A program made the position numbers and the translations under genes. 64,000 bases of DNA from Gammaproteobacteria bacterium. Its GTDB lineage: Bacteria; Pseudomonadota; Gammaproteobacteria; Enterobacterales; Alteromonadaceae. Below are positions 43,701 through 50,885 of this stretch, one piece after another (the first letter of the stretch is position 1; each line of letters begins with the position of its first letter). The notes under the pieces are model-generated. The model was not told the origin of the DNA and searched no databases. It saw only the letters and a list, made by a program, of their open reading frames with translations. The stretch lies in the NCBI GenBank assembly GCA_018826295.1, contig JAHJZX010000021.1, positions 181,633 to 245,632 on the forward strand, read 5' to 3'.

Positions 43701-43812
43701 GGTGCTGGTGCCACTGACTTACTGGGGCCTGGTTAAATTAACCGCCGGTTGGGCCAGTTGGCGCGCACAATCGCTTAGCTGGGCCGATAAACTGATAAAA
43801 AGCCGGGGATAA
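40750..43812 (+). CDS. RND efflux permease B of a two-permease system
   Basis: A 1020-residue RND permease, translationally coupled to permease A (ATG overlaps its stop; GGAGGTGACGGT upstream). TM4 reads AIGMLVDNAVVVTESIFRER and TM10 MGIVVNNGIVLVDRINQ, so like permease A it has one Asp and no Lys in the proton relay. The sequence is clearly diverged from permease A, indicating specialised partners rather than a recent duplication. Known two-permease systems (MdtABC, MuxABC) form mixed trimers; the same is inferred here. An esterase gene follows after 6 bp. Confidence 0.92.
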   Translation: MSQQPLWLTRFALTRPVTICMLFLSMLVFGIIASRMLPLEKFPGIDIPQIFINVPYNNATPTEIERLITRPVEEALATVSGVKEMRSWSNENSAEISLEFNWEENINSKSIEVRERLDSIRHLLPDDVERVLVFQFNTNDMPIFQLRISSERDLAMAYDLLERQIKRPLERVAGVSKVELYGVEKRQVIIRLDPDKMRALNIDAPSIVRTLQSNNFAMTAGELRNSENSILIKPVGEYQQLEQIAALPLRPGLSLREVATVQLELPEREDGRHLDQTYAVGMNVFKESGANLVEVARAALAVVEAADKDPAFSGISLYIMDDMADGVTTSLSDLLSAGGIGALLSFAVLYLFLRHIGTTMVVVLAVPVSICIALGIMYFLDYSLNILSMMGLMLAIGMLVDNAVVVTESIFRERALGGDVKAATARGVRRVSLAVVAGTATTAIVFLPNIVGQKMELTIFLEHVAIAICLCLAVSLLMALTLIPLLTTYLHMQPQQQHQTGAFERGYRKVLGWVMYHPRWSTLIAVLLLVSIAIPMGAVSSGDEDNEDRDRIFLNYNIQGNFALEEVEAEVSSMEAYLYANKEQFDIESVYSYYRSGHAISIIILKPQLSQPMAALKEAIRKDWPALVRAKPSFGWGNNGGMQVHLLGSSTEVLLKLAEDIEPMLSGIAGLEDVSSEMARGQQEVQIRLKLEQLQRHGLSAQQVAQAVALALRGTNLRTFRTLEQGELLMRVLYDEKISHSQAELAALPILNKDGVVISLQQLATLTIAPRLNQIRRFDRQTGIAIRMNLAKDYKMDTAREDIKKVMDQLALPAGYRWSFQGSFQRQDESQQVMVVNMLLAVAMIYLVMAALFESLLLPTAVIGSLLFSLVGVFWTFLFTGTTMGVMGMIGMLVLMGIVVNNGIVLVDRINQDRQEQPDATLRELIINASESRLRPILMTVSTTVLGLLPLALGGTQIGGDGPSYAPMAIAIIGGLLFSTLTSLVLVPLTYWGLVKLTAGWASWRAQSLSWADKLIKSRG

Positions 43813-43818
43813 GAGCAG

Positions 43819-44694
43819 ATGTTACTGTCGTTAATGAGCAAGCTGGTGCCAGCCGTAGTAAGTGTTGCTTGTTTTTCACTCAGTGCTGCCCAATTGCCGC
43901 TGCAAAAGCCGTCTACGGCAGCGGCCAATGTGCAGCTGCTGACACCGCTATTTAAGATAGCCGGATTAAACCGCAGCCGTCAGGTGCGGCTGTACCTGCC
44001 GCCGGATTATGCGCTCAGCAATAAGCGCTATCCGGTGTTGTATATGCACGACGGCCAGAATGTGTTTGATGCTGCCACCGCTTTTGCCGGCGAGTGGGGC
44101 GTTGACGAAAGTCTGAATCAGCTCGCCGCTGACGGCTGGTTGCAGCTAATTGTAGTGGCTGTTGATAATGGTGCTGAACATAGGATGACGGAATACAGCG
44201 GCTGGGACCATCCGCGCTATGGTAGCGGCGAAGGCGAGTGGTATATCCGCTTTATTACCGACACGCTAAAACCCTATATTGATCAGCATTACCGTACGCT
44301 ACCAGAGCCTGCACAAACCGGCATTATGGGCAGCAGTATGGGCGGGTTAATTAGCCACTACGCCATCTTTAACCAAGCTGGTGTATTTGGCAAAGCCGGT
44401 ATTTTTTCGCCGTCGTACTGGTACGCCGATGCGGTGTTTCAGCAAACCGACATTAATGTGTTGCCCACAAACAGCCGGCTCAGCATGCTGGTAGGCGAAA
44501 AAGAAGGCCGTGACATGGTAAGCAATATGCAAAAGATGGCCAGCTTGTTACGCCAACAAGGTTTTGCTACCAGCAGTTTATCGGTTAAAACCGTAGCTGG
44601 TGCTGAGCATAATGAAGCCTTCTGGCGCAGTGAGTTTAGTGATGCAATATTGTTTTTATTTAACCCAGCAGCGTTTTATCTGCGCCAGCGCTAA
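43819..44694 (+). CDS. Alpha/beta-hydrolase, esterase D/IroE-like, exported
   Basis: A 291-residue putative esterase with a signal-like N-terminus (about 1-24). The nucleophile elbow is GIMGSSMGG (Ser in GSSMG), preceded by the YPVLYMHDGQNVFD oxyanion region (about 74-88); the C-terminal His is in AGAEHNEAFW. This is the family of IroE/Fes-type and S-formylglutathione-hydrolase-type enzymes. It begins 6 bp after RND permease B and is the last gene of that operon, so its substrate may be linked to what the pump exports, for example an ester-type drug or siderophore; that is inference. Confidence 0.83.
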   Translation: MLLSLMSKLVPAVVSVACFSLSAAQLPLQKPSTAAANVQLLTPLFKIAGLNRSRQVRLYLPPDYALSNKRYPVLYMHDGQNVFDAATAFAGEWGVDESLNQLAADGWLQLIVVAVDNGAEHRMTEYSGWDHPRYGSGEGEWYIRFITDTLKPYIDQHYRTLPEPAQTGIMGSSMGGLISHYAIFNQAGVFGKAGIFSPSYWYADAVFQQTDINVLPTNSRLSMLVGEKEGRDMVSNMQKMASLLRQQGFATSSLSVKTVAGAEHNEAFWRSEFSDAILFLFNPAAFYLRQR

Positions 44695-44737
44695 AAGATG
44701 GTTGAGCCGGTGCCGGCTTTAGATTAAACTGCGCGCG

Positions 44738-44892
44738 TCCTTAAGGGAGTAATCTGCTGCGGTGTGGTACCGCGGCGCTACGGTCAACATACTTGTGCCT
44801 CACTGCACATGGCCGATGCGTTCAGCGCCAGCTGAATTGATGAGACTTAAGACACTACAGGGGCCCATTGCGGGAGCCGCTGCAGTGTCTTA
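44738..44892 (+). ncRNA. yybP-ykoY manganese riboswitch
   Basis: The leader of the GDT1-type gene contains the conserved blocks of the yybP-ykoY riboswitch in order: TTAAGGGAGTAATCTGCTGC (44741-44760), GGTCAACATACTTGTGCC (from 44783), GCTGAATTGATGAGACTTAA (from 44831) and GGGGCCC...GCGGGAGCCGC (about 44861-44882). This class binds Mn2+ and turns on Mn-efflux genes. A final stem pairs AAGACACT (44850s) with AGTGTCTT (44883 onward) and could be the expression platform. Exact ends are approximate. Confidence 0.92.
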
Positions 44893-44919
44893 TGTTATGT
44901 TCCCGCTAAGGTGTGAGTT

Positions 44920-45480
44920 ATGGAAGCCTTGTTCTCCTCTTTTACTGCCGTCGCTATTGCCGAAATTGGTGATAAAACCCAGCTATTGTCGCTGTTTCTT
45001 GCCGCCCGTTTTCGTGCCAAGGGCGCCATTATTGCCGGTATTTTGTTGGCTACCTTGTTAAACCACGCCGCTTCGGCCTGGCTCGGTGTCTGGGTGGCGC
45101 AGCTTATTCCGGCCAACTGGCATTATGGCTTGTTAGGCGGCTCTTTTATTGCCGTGGGCCTGTGGTTACTTATCCCGGATAAAGACGACAGTGACGATAG
45201 CGGTGTATTGCGTTACGGTGCCTTTGTTGCCAGCTGTGTGTTGTTTTTTCTTGCCGAAATGGGCGATAAAACCCAGGTTGCCACCGTATTGCTGGCGGCT
45301 AACTTTGAGCAGGCAGTCTGGTATGTGATCTGGGGCACTACGCTGGGTATGCTGGCGGCAAATGTGCCGGTAGTCTATGCCGGCAGTTGGCTAATGCAAA
45401 AAATACCGCTGGCATTAGCCCGCCGTGCCGCCTGCGCAGTGTTTATATCGCTTGGTCTGTATATTATTGTTGCCGGTTAG
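44920..45480 (+). CDS. mneA: TMEM165/GDT1 (UPF0016) family manganese exporter
   Basis: A 186-residue inner-membrane protein with about six or seven TM segments in two repeats, each with the family motif E-x-G-D-K-T: AEIGDKTQ (about residue 13) and AEMGDKTQ (about residue 107). Bacterial members such as Vibrio cholerae MneA export Mn2+. The yybP-ykoY riboswitch just upstream is independent support: excess Mn2+ would switch the gene on. ATG 44920 has AAGGTGTGAG upstream. The symbol follows the Vibrio protein and is tentative. Confidence 0.9.
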   Translation: MEALFSSFTAVAIAEIGDKTQLLSLFLAARFRAKGAIIAGILLATLLNHAASAWLGVWVAQLIPANWHYGLLGGSFIAVGLWLLIPDKDDSDDSGVLRYGAFVASCVLFFLAEMGDKTQVATVLLAANFEQAVWYVIWGTTLGMLAANVPVVYAGSWLMQKIPLALARRAACAVFISLGLYIIVAG

Positions 45481-45567
45481 CCGCTGTGCTGCGCCGGCGC
45501 GGCTTGCACTGTCGGCGGGCTTTTCTTACCCTGTTGCACGGTTACTACAAGAACAACAGGATAAAAC

Positions 45568-47268
45568 ATGCGTTATCATGCCATTTTCACAGCGCTGGCC
45601 CTTGCCGGCGCTATTAGTATCACTGCCTGCTCGCCAAACGAGCCAGGCGCTTCAGACCATACAGCGTTACCGCAAAGTCCTCAGGCGGCGTCACCTGCTG
45701 CGCCGCTACTGTTAGACGAGCATAAGCAGCGGCTGGATATTTATTATCCGGTTGATTTAACCGCCGATTTGTCGCATTTATCTGATGCGCAGCGCAGCAT
45801 GTTGGCCAAGCTTATTGATGCCAGCAAAATCATGGACGATTTATTCTGGCAACAAGCCTTTGGTGAGCCTAAAGCCGCATTTCTGGCGCGCTTGCCAGAA
45901 GGTAAGGTGCGCGATTTTGCCGCCATAAACTATGGCCCCTGGGATCGCTTAAACGGAGATAAAGCATTTTTAAGCCAGTATGCTGAAAAACCACCGGGCG
46001 CGCAGTTTTATCCTGCTGACATGAGCAAGCAAGAGCTGGAGCAAAGCACGCTGGCTGATAAAGCCGGTTTATATTCACTGATAAAGCGTGATGACAGCGG
46101 TAAGCTTATCAGCGTGCCGTATTCCGTTGCCTATAAAGATGAGCTGGCCAGAGCAGCAACATTACTAAACGACGCGGCTGCGCTGGCGCAAAACAGCGAA
46201 TTTGCCAATTACCTGACACTGCGGGCAAAAGCCTTGCTGGATGATAACTATCAGCCGTCTGATATGGCCTGGATGGATATGAAAACCAACCCGGTTGAGC
46301 TGGTAATAGGCCCGATAGAAACCTATGAAGATCAGTTGTTTGGTTATCGCGCGGCATTTGAAGCCTATGTACTGGTAAAAGATATGCAGTGGAGCGAGCG
46401 GCTGGCGAAATATGCGGCTACCTTGCCAGCGCTACAACAAGGCTTGCCGGTGGCAGAGGCTTACAAGCAGGAAGTGCCAGGCTCAGATGCTGACTTAAAT
46501 GCCTATGACGTTATTTACTATGCCGGCCATTCGAATGCCGGTTCAAAAACAATTGCTATTAATCTGCCAAATGACGAGCAGGTGCAGCTGGAAAAAGGCA
46601 CCCGCCGCTTACAACTGAAAAACGCCATGCAGGCTAAGTTTGATCACATCATGCTGCCGATTGCTCAGCTGCTGATCACGCCAGAGCAGCGCAAGCACGT
46701 TACCTTTAACGCGTTTTTCAATAACACCATGTTTCATGAAGTGGCGCATGGCCTGGGTATTAAAAACACCCTTGATGGCAGCGGTACAGTGCGCCAGGCG
46801 CTGAAAGAGCATGCGTCAGCGCTGGAAGAGGGCAAGGCCGATATTCTCGGGCTTTATATGATCACCCAGCTTAAACAGCAGGGCATGCTGGCAGAAGGCG
46901 CGCTGGAAGATTACTACACGACCTTTATGGCCGGTATTTTCCGCTCGGTACGCTTTGGTGCATCCAGTGCACATGGTAAAGCCAATATGATCCGCTTTAA
47001 CTATTTTGCCGAGCAGGGCGCCTTTGTCCGCAATGATGACGGTACCTATAAAGTCGATTTCGACAAAATGCAGACTGCAATGGCATCATTGTCTGAGCTT
47101 ATCCTGACACTGCAGGGTGATGGTAATTATGCTGGTGTGGCGGCGCTGGTCGCAGATAAAGGCGTTATCAAATCACAGCTGGCCGCTGATTTGGCCAGGC
47201 TGGCAGCTGCCGATATTCCGGTCGATGTGAAGTTTAACCAGGGTAAAGACATCCTCGGCCTAAACTAA
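45568..47268 (+). CDS. Dipeptidyl-peptidase III (M49)-like metallopeptidase, lipoprotein
   Basis: A 566-residue exported protein with a lipobox (ITAC, Cys near residue 21). The zinc motif is HEVAH (390-394) in FHEVAHGLGIKNTLDG, with the distal glutamate pair E420-E421 in LEEGKADILGLYMI. This differs from the HELLGH of classical DPP III and resembles the M49-like domain fused to plant Nudix hydrolase 3. The substrate is unknown; peptide hydrolysis in the periplasm is inferred. ATG 45568 has CAGGATAAAAC upstream. A hairpin at 47279 follows. Confidence 0.8.
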   Translation: MRYHAIFTALALAGAISITACSPNEPGASDHTALPQSPQAASPAAPLLLDEHKQRLDIYYPVDLTADLSHLSDAQRSMLAKLIDASKIMDDLFWQQAFGEPKAAFLARLPEGKVRDFAAINYGPWDRLNGDKAFLSQYAEKPPGAQFYPADMSKQELEQSTLADKAGLYSLIKRDDSGKLISVPYSVAYKDELARAATLLNDAAALAQNSEFANYLTLRAKALLDDNYQPSDMAWMDMKTNPVELVIGPIETYEDQLFGYRAAFEAYVLVKDMQWSERLAKYAATLPALQQGLPVAEAYKQEVPGSDADLNAYDVIYYAGHSNAGSKTIAINLPNDEQVQLEKGTRRLQLKNAMQAKFDHIMLPIAQLLITPEQRKHVTFNAFFNNTMFHEVAHGLGIKNTLDGSGTVRQALKEHASALEEGKADILGLYMITQLKQQGMLAEGALEDYYTTFMAGIFRSVRFGASSAHGKANMIRFNYFAEQGAFVRNDDGTYKVDFDKMQTAMASLSELILTLQGDGNYAGVAALVADKGVIKSQLAADLARLAAADIPVDVKFNQGKDILGLN

Positions 47269-47278
47269 CTCAGTAAAG

Positions 47279-47299
47279 CGGGCAGCGACTGGCTGCCCG
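47279..47299. terminator. Hairpin between the M49-like gene and a convergent small gene
   Basis: CGGGCAGC (47279-47286) pairs with GCTGCCCG (47292-47299) across a 5-nt loop. No T tract follows, so it is only a probable terminator. Confidence 0.45.
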
Positions 47300-47345
47300 G
47301 ATAAGCCAGGGCGCGGGTCTTAACTGATCCGCAGCTTTTCGCCGC

Positions 47346-47540
47346 TTAGTTACTGCCAGTGGCGTCGTCTTGTGGCTCAAACATACGAAATGCCCCTGCA
47401 GCAGTGCTTAGCAATAACACCGGTACCGCCAGTACATGCATCATCAGTGACAGCTCTGCAGCAAAGTTAATCCAGAAAATCACCAGCCAGCTAACCAATA
47501 GTACGGCAATGGCCGGCCACTTTTTGCTTAGGGTATTCAT
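47346..47540 (-). CDS. Small two-TM membrane protein
   Basis: A 64-residue protein with two hydrophobic helices (about 9-28 and 34-52) and polar ends. ATG 47540 has a strong AGGAGGCAGT site; the longer frame to 47678 would cross the divergent regulator's promoter and lacks a site. No family recognised. It faces the GlxA-type regulator across 110 bp that hold a perfect inverted repeat, so that regulator may control it. Confidence 0.68.
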   Translation of the reverse strand: MNTLSKKWPAIAVLLVSWLVIFWINFAAELSLMMHVLAVPVLLLSTAAGAFRMFEPQDDATGSN

Positions 47541-47604
47541 ACTGCCTCCTGCACCTTGTTGTTTGACCCTTGCAGTGTAGAACTTGCGAAATGGCAGCGG
47601 CAGT

Positions 47605-47637
47605 GTCACTATTGATAAAAATAAGGTCAATAGTGAC
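47605..47637. promoter_or_regulatory. Perfect 11-bp inverted repeat before the GlxA-type regulator
   Basis: GTCACTATTGA (47605-47615) and TCAATAGTGAC (47627-47637) are exact inverted repeats with 11 bp between; centres are 22 bp apart, two helical turns. The site lies between the divergent small membrane gene and the regulator, ending 13 bp before the GTG start. It is the natural candidate for an autoregulatory operator. Confidence 0.65.
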
Positions 47638-47650
47638 AAAGGTGGCGTAA

Positions 47651-48676
47651 GTGAAGCAAATTGCTGTTTTGGCGACAAATCACAGTATCAACAACGATCT
47701 GTTTGGTTTGCTGGACTTTTTTGAGTACTGCAATGTGCTGTGGCAATACCAGCAACGTGACGCTGCCCCGCTGTTTCATTGCTATGTGGTATCACCCGAT
47801 GGGGCGCCGTTACAGCTAAAGCACGGCGTTTGCTTTAACGTGCAGCCACATCACTGGCAACAGGCCGATGCGTTGGTTATTGCTCCGGCCTATGCTTACA
47901 ACCGTGCCCAGTTAGCGGTGATTGCAGAGCCTGCTGCAGCGTATTTTCCAGGGCTGCGTAAGGCTGCTAAGGCCGGTAAGCTTATCGCTGCCAACTGTAC
48001 CGGCACTTTTATTCTGGCGGCCAGTGGGCTGCTGGCACACAAAAATGCCACCTCCAGTTGGTTCTTTAAAGATGTGTTTGAAAGCCTGTATCCGGATGTA
48101 CACTTGCAGCTCAACAAACTATTGGTGCAACATGACAACATCATAACGGCCGGTGCTACTACCTCTTTTGTGAACTTGTGTTTGTCGCTGGCAGAGCAGT
48201 TGGTTGGTGAGCAATTTGCAAGACAAATTGCCAAAATTATGCTGACCGATCCAAATCGTAGTTCGCAAATTCCCTATATGGATTTATCTGTCGGCCAGCA
48301 ACACAATGATGCGCTGATCAGCGAGGTACAAAAATACCTGCTGAAAACCCTGAGTGAGCCCTTTGCGTTAGAGCCGCTGGCAGATCAGTTTCATTTAACC
48401 AAGCGTACTTTGCTGCGCCGCTTTAAAACCGCATTAAACGATACACCGTTGAATTATCTGCAGCGCCTGCGCATAGAGCACGCCAAACGCTTGTTAGAAA
48501 CCACAAATCAACCGGTAGAGCAAATTGTACTGCAGGTAGGTTATGAAGACGTCAGCTCGTTCCGCAAGCTTTTTATCAACTACACCGAGCTGACACCCAG
48601 CCAGTATCGGCAGAAGTTTATGCACGAAGGCCACTTTGGCTGTTGTCCGGCAGAATCGGCACCAACGTTAAGCTAA
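47651..48676 (+). CDS. GlxA-family AraC regulator with DJ-1/PfpI domain
   Basis: A 341-residue transcription factor. The N-terminal DJ-1/PfpI-like domain (about 1-190) has the nucleophile-elbow-like AANCTGTFILAASG (Cys about 117), and the C-terminal AraC domain (about 230-330) carries two helix-turn-helices (LADQFHLTKRTLLRRFK and VGYEDVSSFRKLF). Family members sense small metabolites such as quaternary amines. GTG 47651 is used with AAAGGTGG upstream. Ligand unknown; the adjacent inverted repeat suggests autoregulation and possibly control of the small divergent gene. Confidence 0.88.
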   Translation: MKQIAVLATNHSINNDLFGLLDFFEYCNVLWQYQQRDAAPLFHCYVVSPDGAPLQLKHGVCFNVQPHHWQQADALVIAPAYAYNRAQLAVIAEPAAAYFPGLRKAAKAGKLIAANCTGTFILAASGLLAHKNATSSWFFKDVFESLYPDVHLQLNKLLVQHDNIITAGATTSFVNLCLSLAEQLVGEQFARQIAKIMLTDPNRSSQIPYMDLSVGQQHNDALISEVQKYLLKTLSEPFALEPLADQFHLTKRTLLRRFKTALNDTPLNYLQRLRIEHAKRLLETTNQPVEQIVLQVGYEDVSSFRKLFINYTELTPSQYRQKFMHEGHFGCCPAESAPTLS

Positions 48677-48687
48677 GCAAAAAACAC

Positions 48688-48736
48688 TTGCTTTTATCGA
48701 TTACAGGTGTAATATCAAATGTATTACAATTGTAAT
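48688..48736 (+). promoter_or_regulatory. Promoter with two BlaI-type operators
   Basis: Two near-identical palindromes, ATTACAGGTGTAAT (48700-48713) and ATTACAATTGTAAT (48723-48736), match the TACAnnTGTA core bound by BlaI/MecI/CopY repressors. The first overlaps the -10 TAATAT (48710-48715) of a promoter whose -35 is TTGCTT (48688-48693, 16-bp spacer). They precede the BlaI-type gene, so the operon represses itself. Confidence 0.82.
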
Positions 48737-48749
48737 CGATAGGTGCTTT

Positions 48750-49130
48750 ATGATTGAAATCAGCAATGCTGAGTTAAGCGTGATGCAGGTGTTGTGGCAG
48801 CGTCAGCCATTATCAGCCAATGACGTGGTGGCCGCACTGGGCAATGAGAAAGACTGGCACGAAAAAACGGTAAAAACCTTACTAAACCGTCTGGTAAGCA
48901 AAGGCGCGCTCGGCTTTGACAAAGAAGGGCGGGCCTATTCCTATTTCCCATTGATTACTCAGCATGATTATCAGCTGGAACAAAGCCAGTCTTTTGTTGA
49001 GCGGCTGTTTTTTGGCCGCGTTGCGCCGCTGGTGGCCGGTTTTGCCAGCCAGAATAAACTCAGTGCTGATGATGTAGCGCAGTTAAAACAACTGATTGAG
49101 AGTTGGGAGCAGGAGCAGAAACATGACTGA
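48750..49130 (+). CDS. BlaI/MecI/CopY-family repressor
   Basis: A 126-residue winged-helix repressor. Residues 1-75 form the DNA-binding domain (MQVLWQRQPLSANDVVAAL, KTVKTLLNRLVSKGALGFDK), and the C-terminal helices (about 80-125) dimerise. In known systems the partner membrane peptidase triggers cleavage of this repressor when it senses a beta-lactam or other signal. Two TACAnnTGTA operators sit just upstream. The last 8 bp overlap the M56 gene, the usual pairing. No beta-lactamase gene is adjacent. Confidence 0.92.
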   Translation: MIEISNAELSVMQVLWQRQPLSANDVVAALGNEKDWHEKTVKTLLNRLVSKGALGFDKEGRAYSYFPLITQHDYQLEQSQSFVERLFFGRVAPLVAGFASQNKLSADDVAQLKQLIESWEQEQKHD

Positions 49131-50322
49131 ATTTCTGCTGCAACTGTCGCTGCCTTTATCGTTACTGTTGTTGCTAGTATTGCTGGCGCAGAAAGTGTTA
49201 CTTAAACCCCTTGGTGCCCGCAGCGTTTACGCATTGTGGGCGGCGGTGCCGGTGTTTTTGTTGACCACTATGTTGGTTTCCTTTTCACCGGTCGCTATTC
49301 ACAGCGACGTGATAAAGCGTTACCAGGTTGGGCTGCAACAGGTTTCCAGCGCTGTCAGTACGACACATTGGATGTTTTGGCTGTGGATGCTTGGTGTGGC
49401 GTTATGCAGCAGTTACTTACTGTTAAATTACCTTAGTAACCGGGTGCAGTATTTACGCGCTGTACCGCTAAAGCTAACACCCTCATTGCTCAATTGCCGC
49501 CAGGCCAATGATAATAGCGGCCCCTACATTACCGGATTTTTAGTACCGCGCATTTTATTGCCACATGATTTTTTTACCCGCTTTGATGCCACTCAGCAGC
49601 AGCTTATTTTGCAACATGAACTGACACACTGGCGCCGCGGCGACTTACACCTGAATTACCTGGCGCTAGCCATTGTCAGCTTGTTTTGGTTTAACCCGCT
49701 GCTTTGGCTTAGTTATCGTAAATACCGTCAGGCACAAGAGTTGGCCTGCGATGCAGTTGTTACCGACAACGCCAGCCAGGCAGAAAGAATTGCTTATGGT
49801 TATGCCTTACTAAGCATTACACCGCCGTCATCAGTAAACTGGTGGCCGCTTACTCATCACTATGGAGATTTTAATATTATGAAACAACGAGTTATTCAGT
49901 TGCAGAGTCAGCGCGGATTCAGCAAACTACCAGTAGTTACTATGCTAACTGTTGTAATGCTGTTCAGTGTTTTGCTGCAACAGCCAAGCACAGCGAAAGA
50001 GTCTGGCGGCGTAGGTTTAACCCCGGTCCTCCAGATACAGCCTCGCTATCCGGTAGACGCGGCACGACAGTCAATTGCAGGCTATGTGCAAATAGAGTTT
50101 GATATTGAACTTGATGGCTCAGTATCAAATACCGAGATAATTGATTCTTATCCTCCTGAAGTGTTTGATGCTGAAGCCTTAAGGGCATTTAAAAAATGGC
50201 GTTATAAGCCATCAACTGCTGTGTTAAAAGGTAATCGGGTACAGTTAGATTTTGAATTGGATCAGGAGCCTGAAGGCATAGATCGGCACACTGTTAAGGC
50301 ACCAAAGCAAGGTCAAGGCTGA
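49123..50322 (+). CDS. BlaR1-like M56 metallopeptidase with TonB C-terminal domain
   Basis: A 399-residue membrane sensor. Four TM segments (about 3-22, 32-52, 82-100, and one near 265-285 after the peptidase) surround an M56 zinc domain with HELTH (H165-H169) and distal E206 in QELACD. Instead of the penicillin-binding sensor of BlaR1, the periplasmic C-terminus (about 300-390) is a TonB/energy-transducer-type domain with PRYPVDAARQSIAGYVQIEF and ALRAFKKWRYKP. It probably cleaves or releases the BlaI-type repressor on an envelope signal. ATG 49123 overlaps the repressor gene; a 49096 start would add an out-of-place basic segment. Confidence 0.88.
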   Translation: MTEFLLQLSLPLSLLLLLVLLAQKVLLKPLGARSVYALWAAVPVFLLTTMLVSFSPVAIHSDVIKRYQVGLQQVSSAVSTTHWMFWLWMLGVALCSSYLLLNYLSNRVQYLRAVPLKLTPSLLNCRQANDNSGPYITGFLVPRILLPHDFFTRFDATQQQLILQHELTHWRRGDLHLNYLALAIVSLFWFNPLLWLSYRKYRQAQELACDAVVTDNASQAERIAYGYALLSITPPSSVNWWPLTHHYGDFNIMKQRVIQLQSQRGFSKLPVVTMLTVVMLFSVLLQQPSTAKESGGVGLTPVLQIQPRYPVDAARQSIAGYVQIEFDIELDGSVSNTEIIDSYPPEVFDAEALRAFKKWRYKPSTAVLKGNRVQLDFELDQEPEGIDRHTVKAPKQGQG

Positions 50323-50356
50323 TGTAGCAGAAGTGCAATAACGCAGCGTTAAAACC

Positions 50357-50384
50357 GCAGTGCCATGTATGGTACTGCTTTATT
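50357..50384 (+). terminator. Hairpin after the BlaI/M56 operon
   Basis: GCAGTGCCAT (50357-50366) and ATGGTACTGC (50369-50378) form a near-perfect stem (one G-T pair, tight loop), followed by TTTATT. Confidence 0.6.
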
Positions 50385-50407
50385 GCATTTGGCCAATGGG
50401 AGACACT

Positions 50408-50878
50408 ATGACACCCGCTATTGATTTGGCGAAGCAGCAGGGTATCGCTTATACCGTGCATCACTATCAGCATGATCCAGCTGCGTTATCATATGGCCTG
50501 GAAGCGGCAGAAAAACTCGGCGTTAAGCCCGAGCAAGTGTTTAAAACCCTGGTCGTACAATTAGAAGGCAAACAACTGGCCGTAGCGGTATTGCCGGTTA
50601 ACCAGCAGCTAAGTATGAAACTGCTGGCAAAAGCATTAGGGGCCAAAAAAGCTGAGATGGCCAATGCTCATGATGTTATGCGCAGTACCGGTTATGTCTT
50701 AGGTGGTGTTAGCCCGCTGGGGCAGAAAAAGCCGCTGCCAACCGTTATCGATAGCTCAGCACAGCAGTTTGAGCGTATTTTTGTCAGTGCCGGCAAACGC
50801 GGGCTGGAAATCGAGCTTAGTGGCACAGATCTGTGCCGGCTGCTAAATGGCCGTATGGCAGCCTTGTGTCAGTTGTAG
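50408..50878 (+). CDS. ybaK: Cys-tRNA(Pro)/Cys-tRNA(Cys) deacylase
   Basis: A 156-residue YbaK/EbsC family editing protein, which hydrolyses Cys-tRNA(Pro) mischarged by prolyl-tRNA synthetase. The family pattern is clear: PAALSYGLEAAEKLGVKPEQ, VFKTLVVQL and AVAVLPVNQQLSMKLLAKAL, with the catalytic-type Lys in FKTL. Near the end GKRGLEIELS is also conserved. ATG 50408 follows GGGAGACACT; an earlier in-frame start at 50360 falls inside the terminator hairpin. It is a single cytosolic gene. Confidence 0.93.
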   Translation: MTPAIDLAKQQGIAYTVHHYQHDPAALSYGLEAAEKLGVKPEQVFKTLVVQLEGKQLAVAVLPVNQQLSMKLLAKALGAKKAEMANAHDVMRSTGYVLGGVSPLGQKKPLPTVIDSSAQQFERIFVSAGKRGLEIELSGTDLCRLLNGRMAALCQL

Positions 50879-50885
50879 CTGGAAG

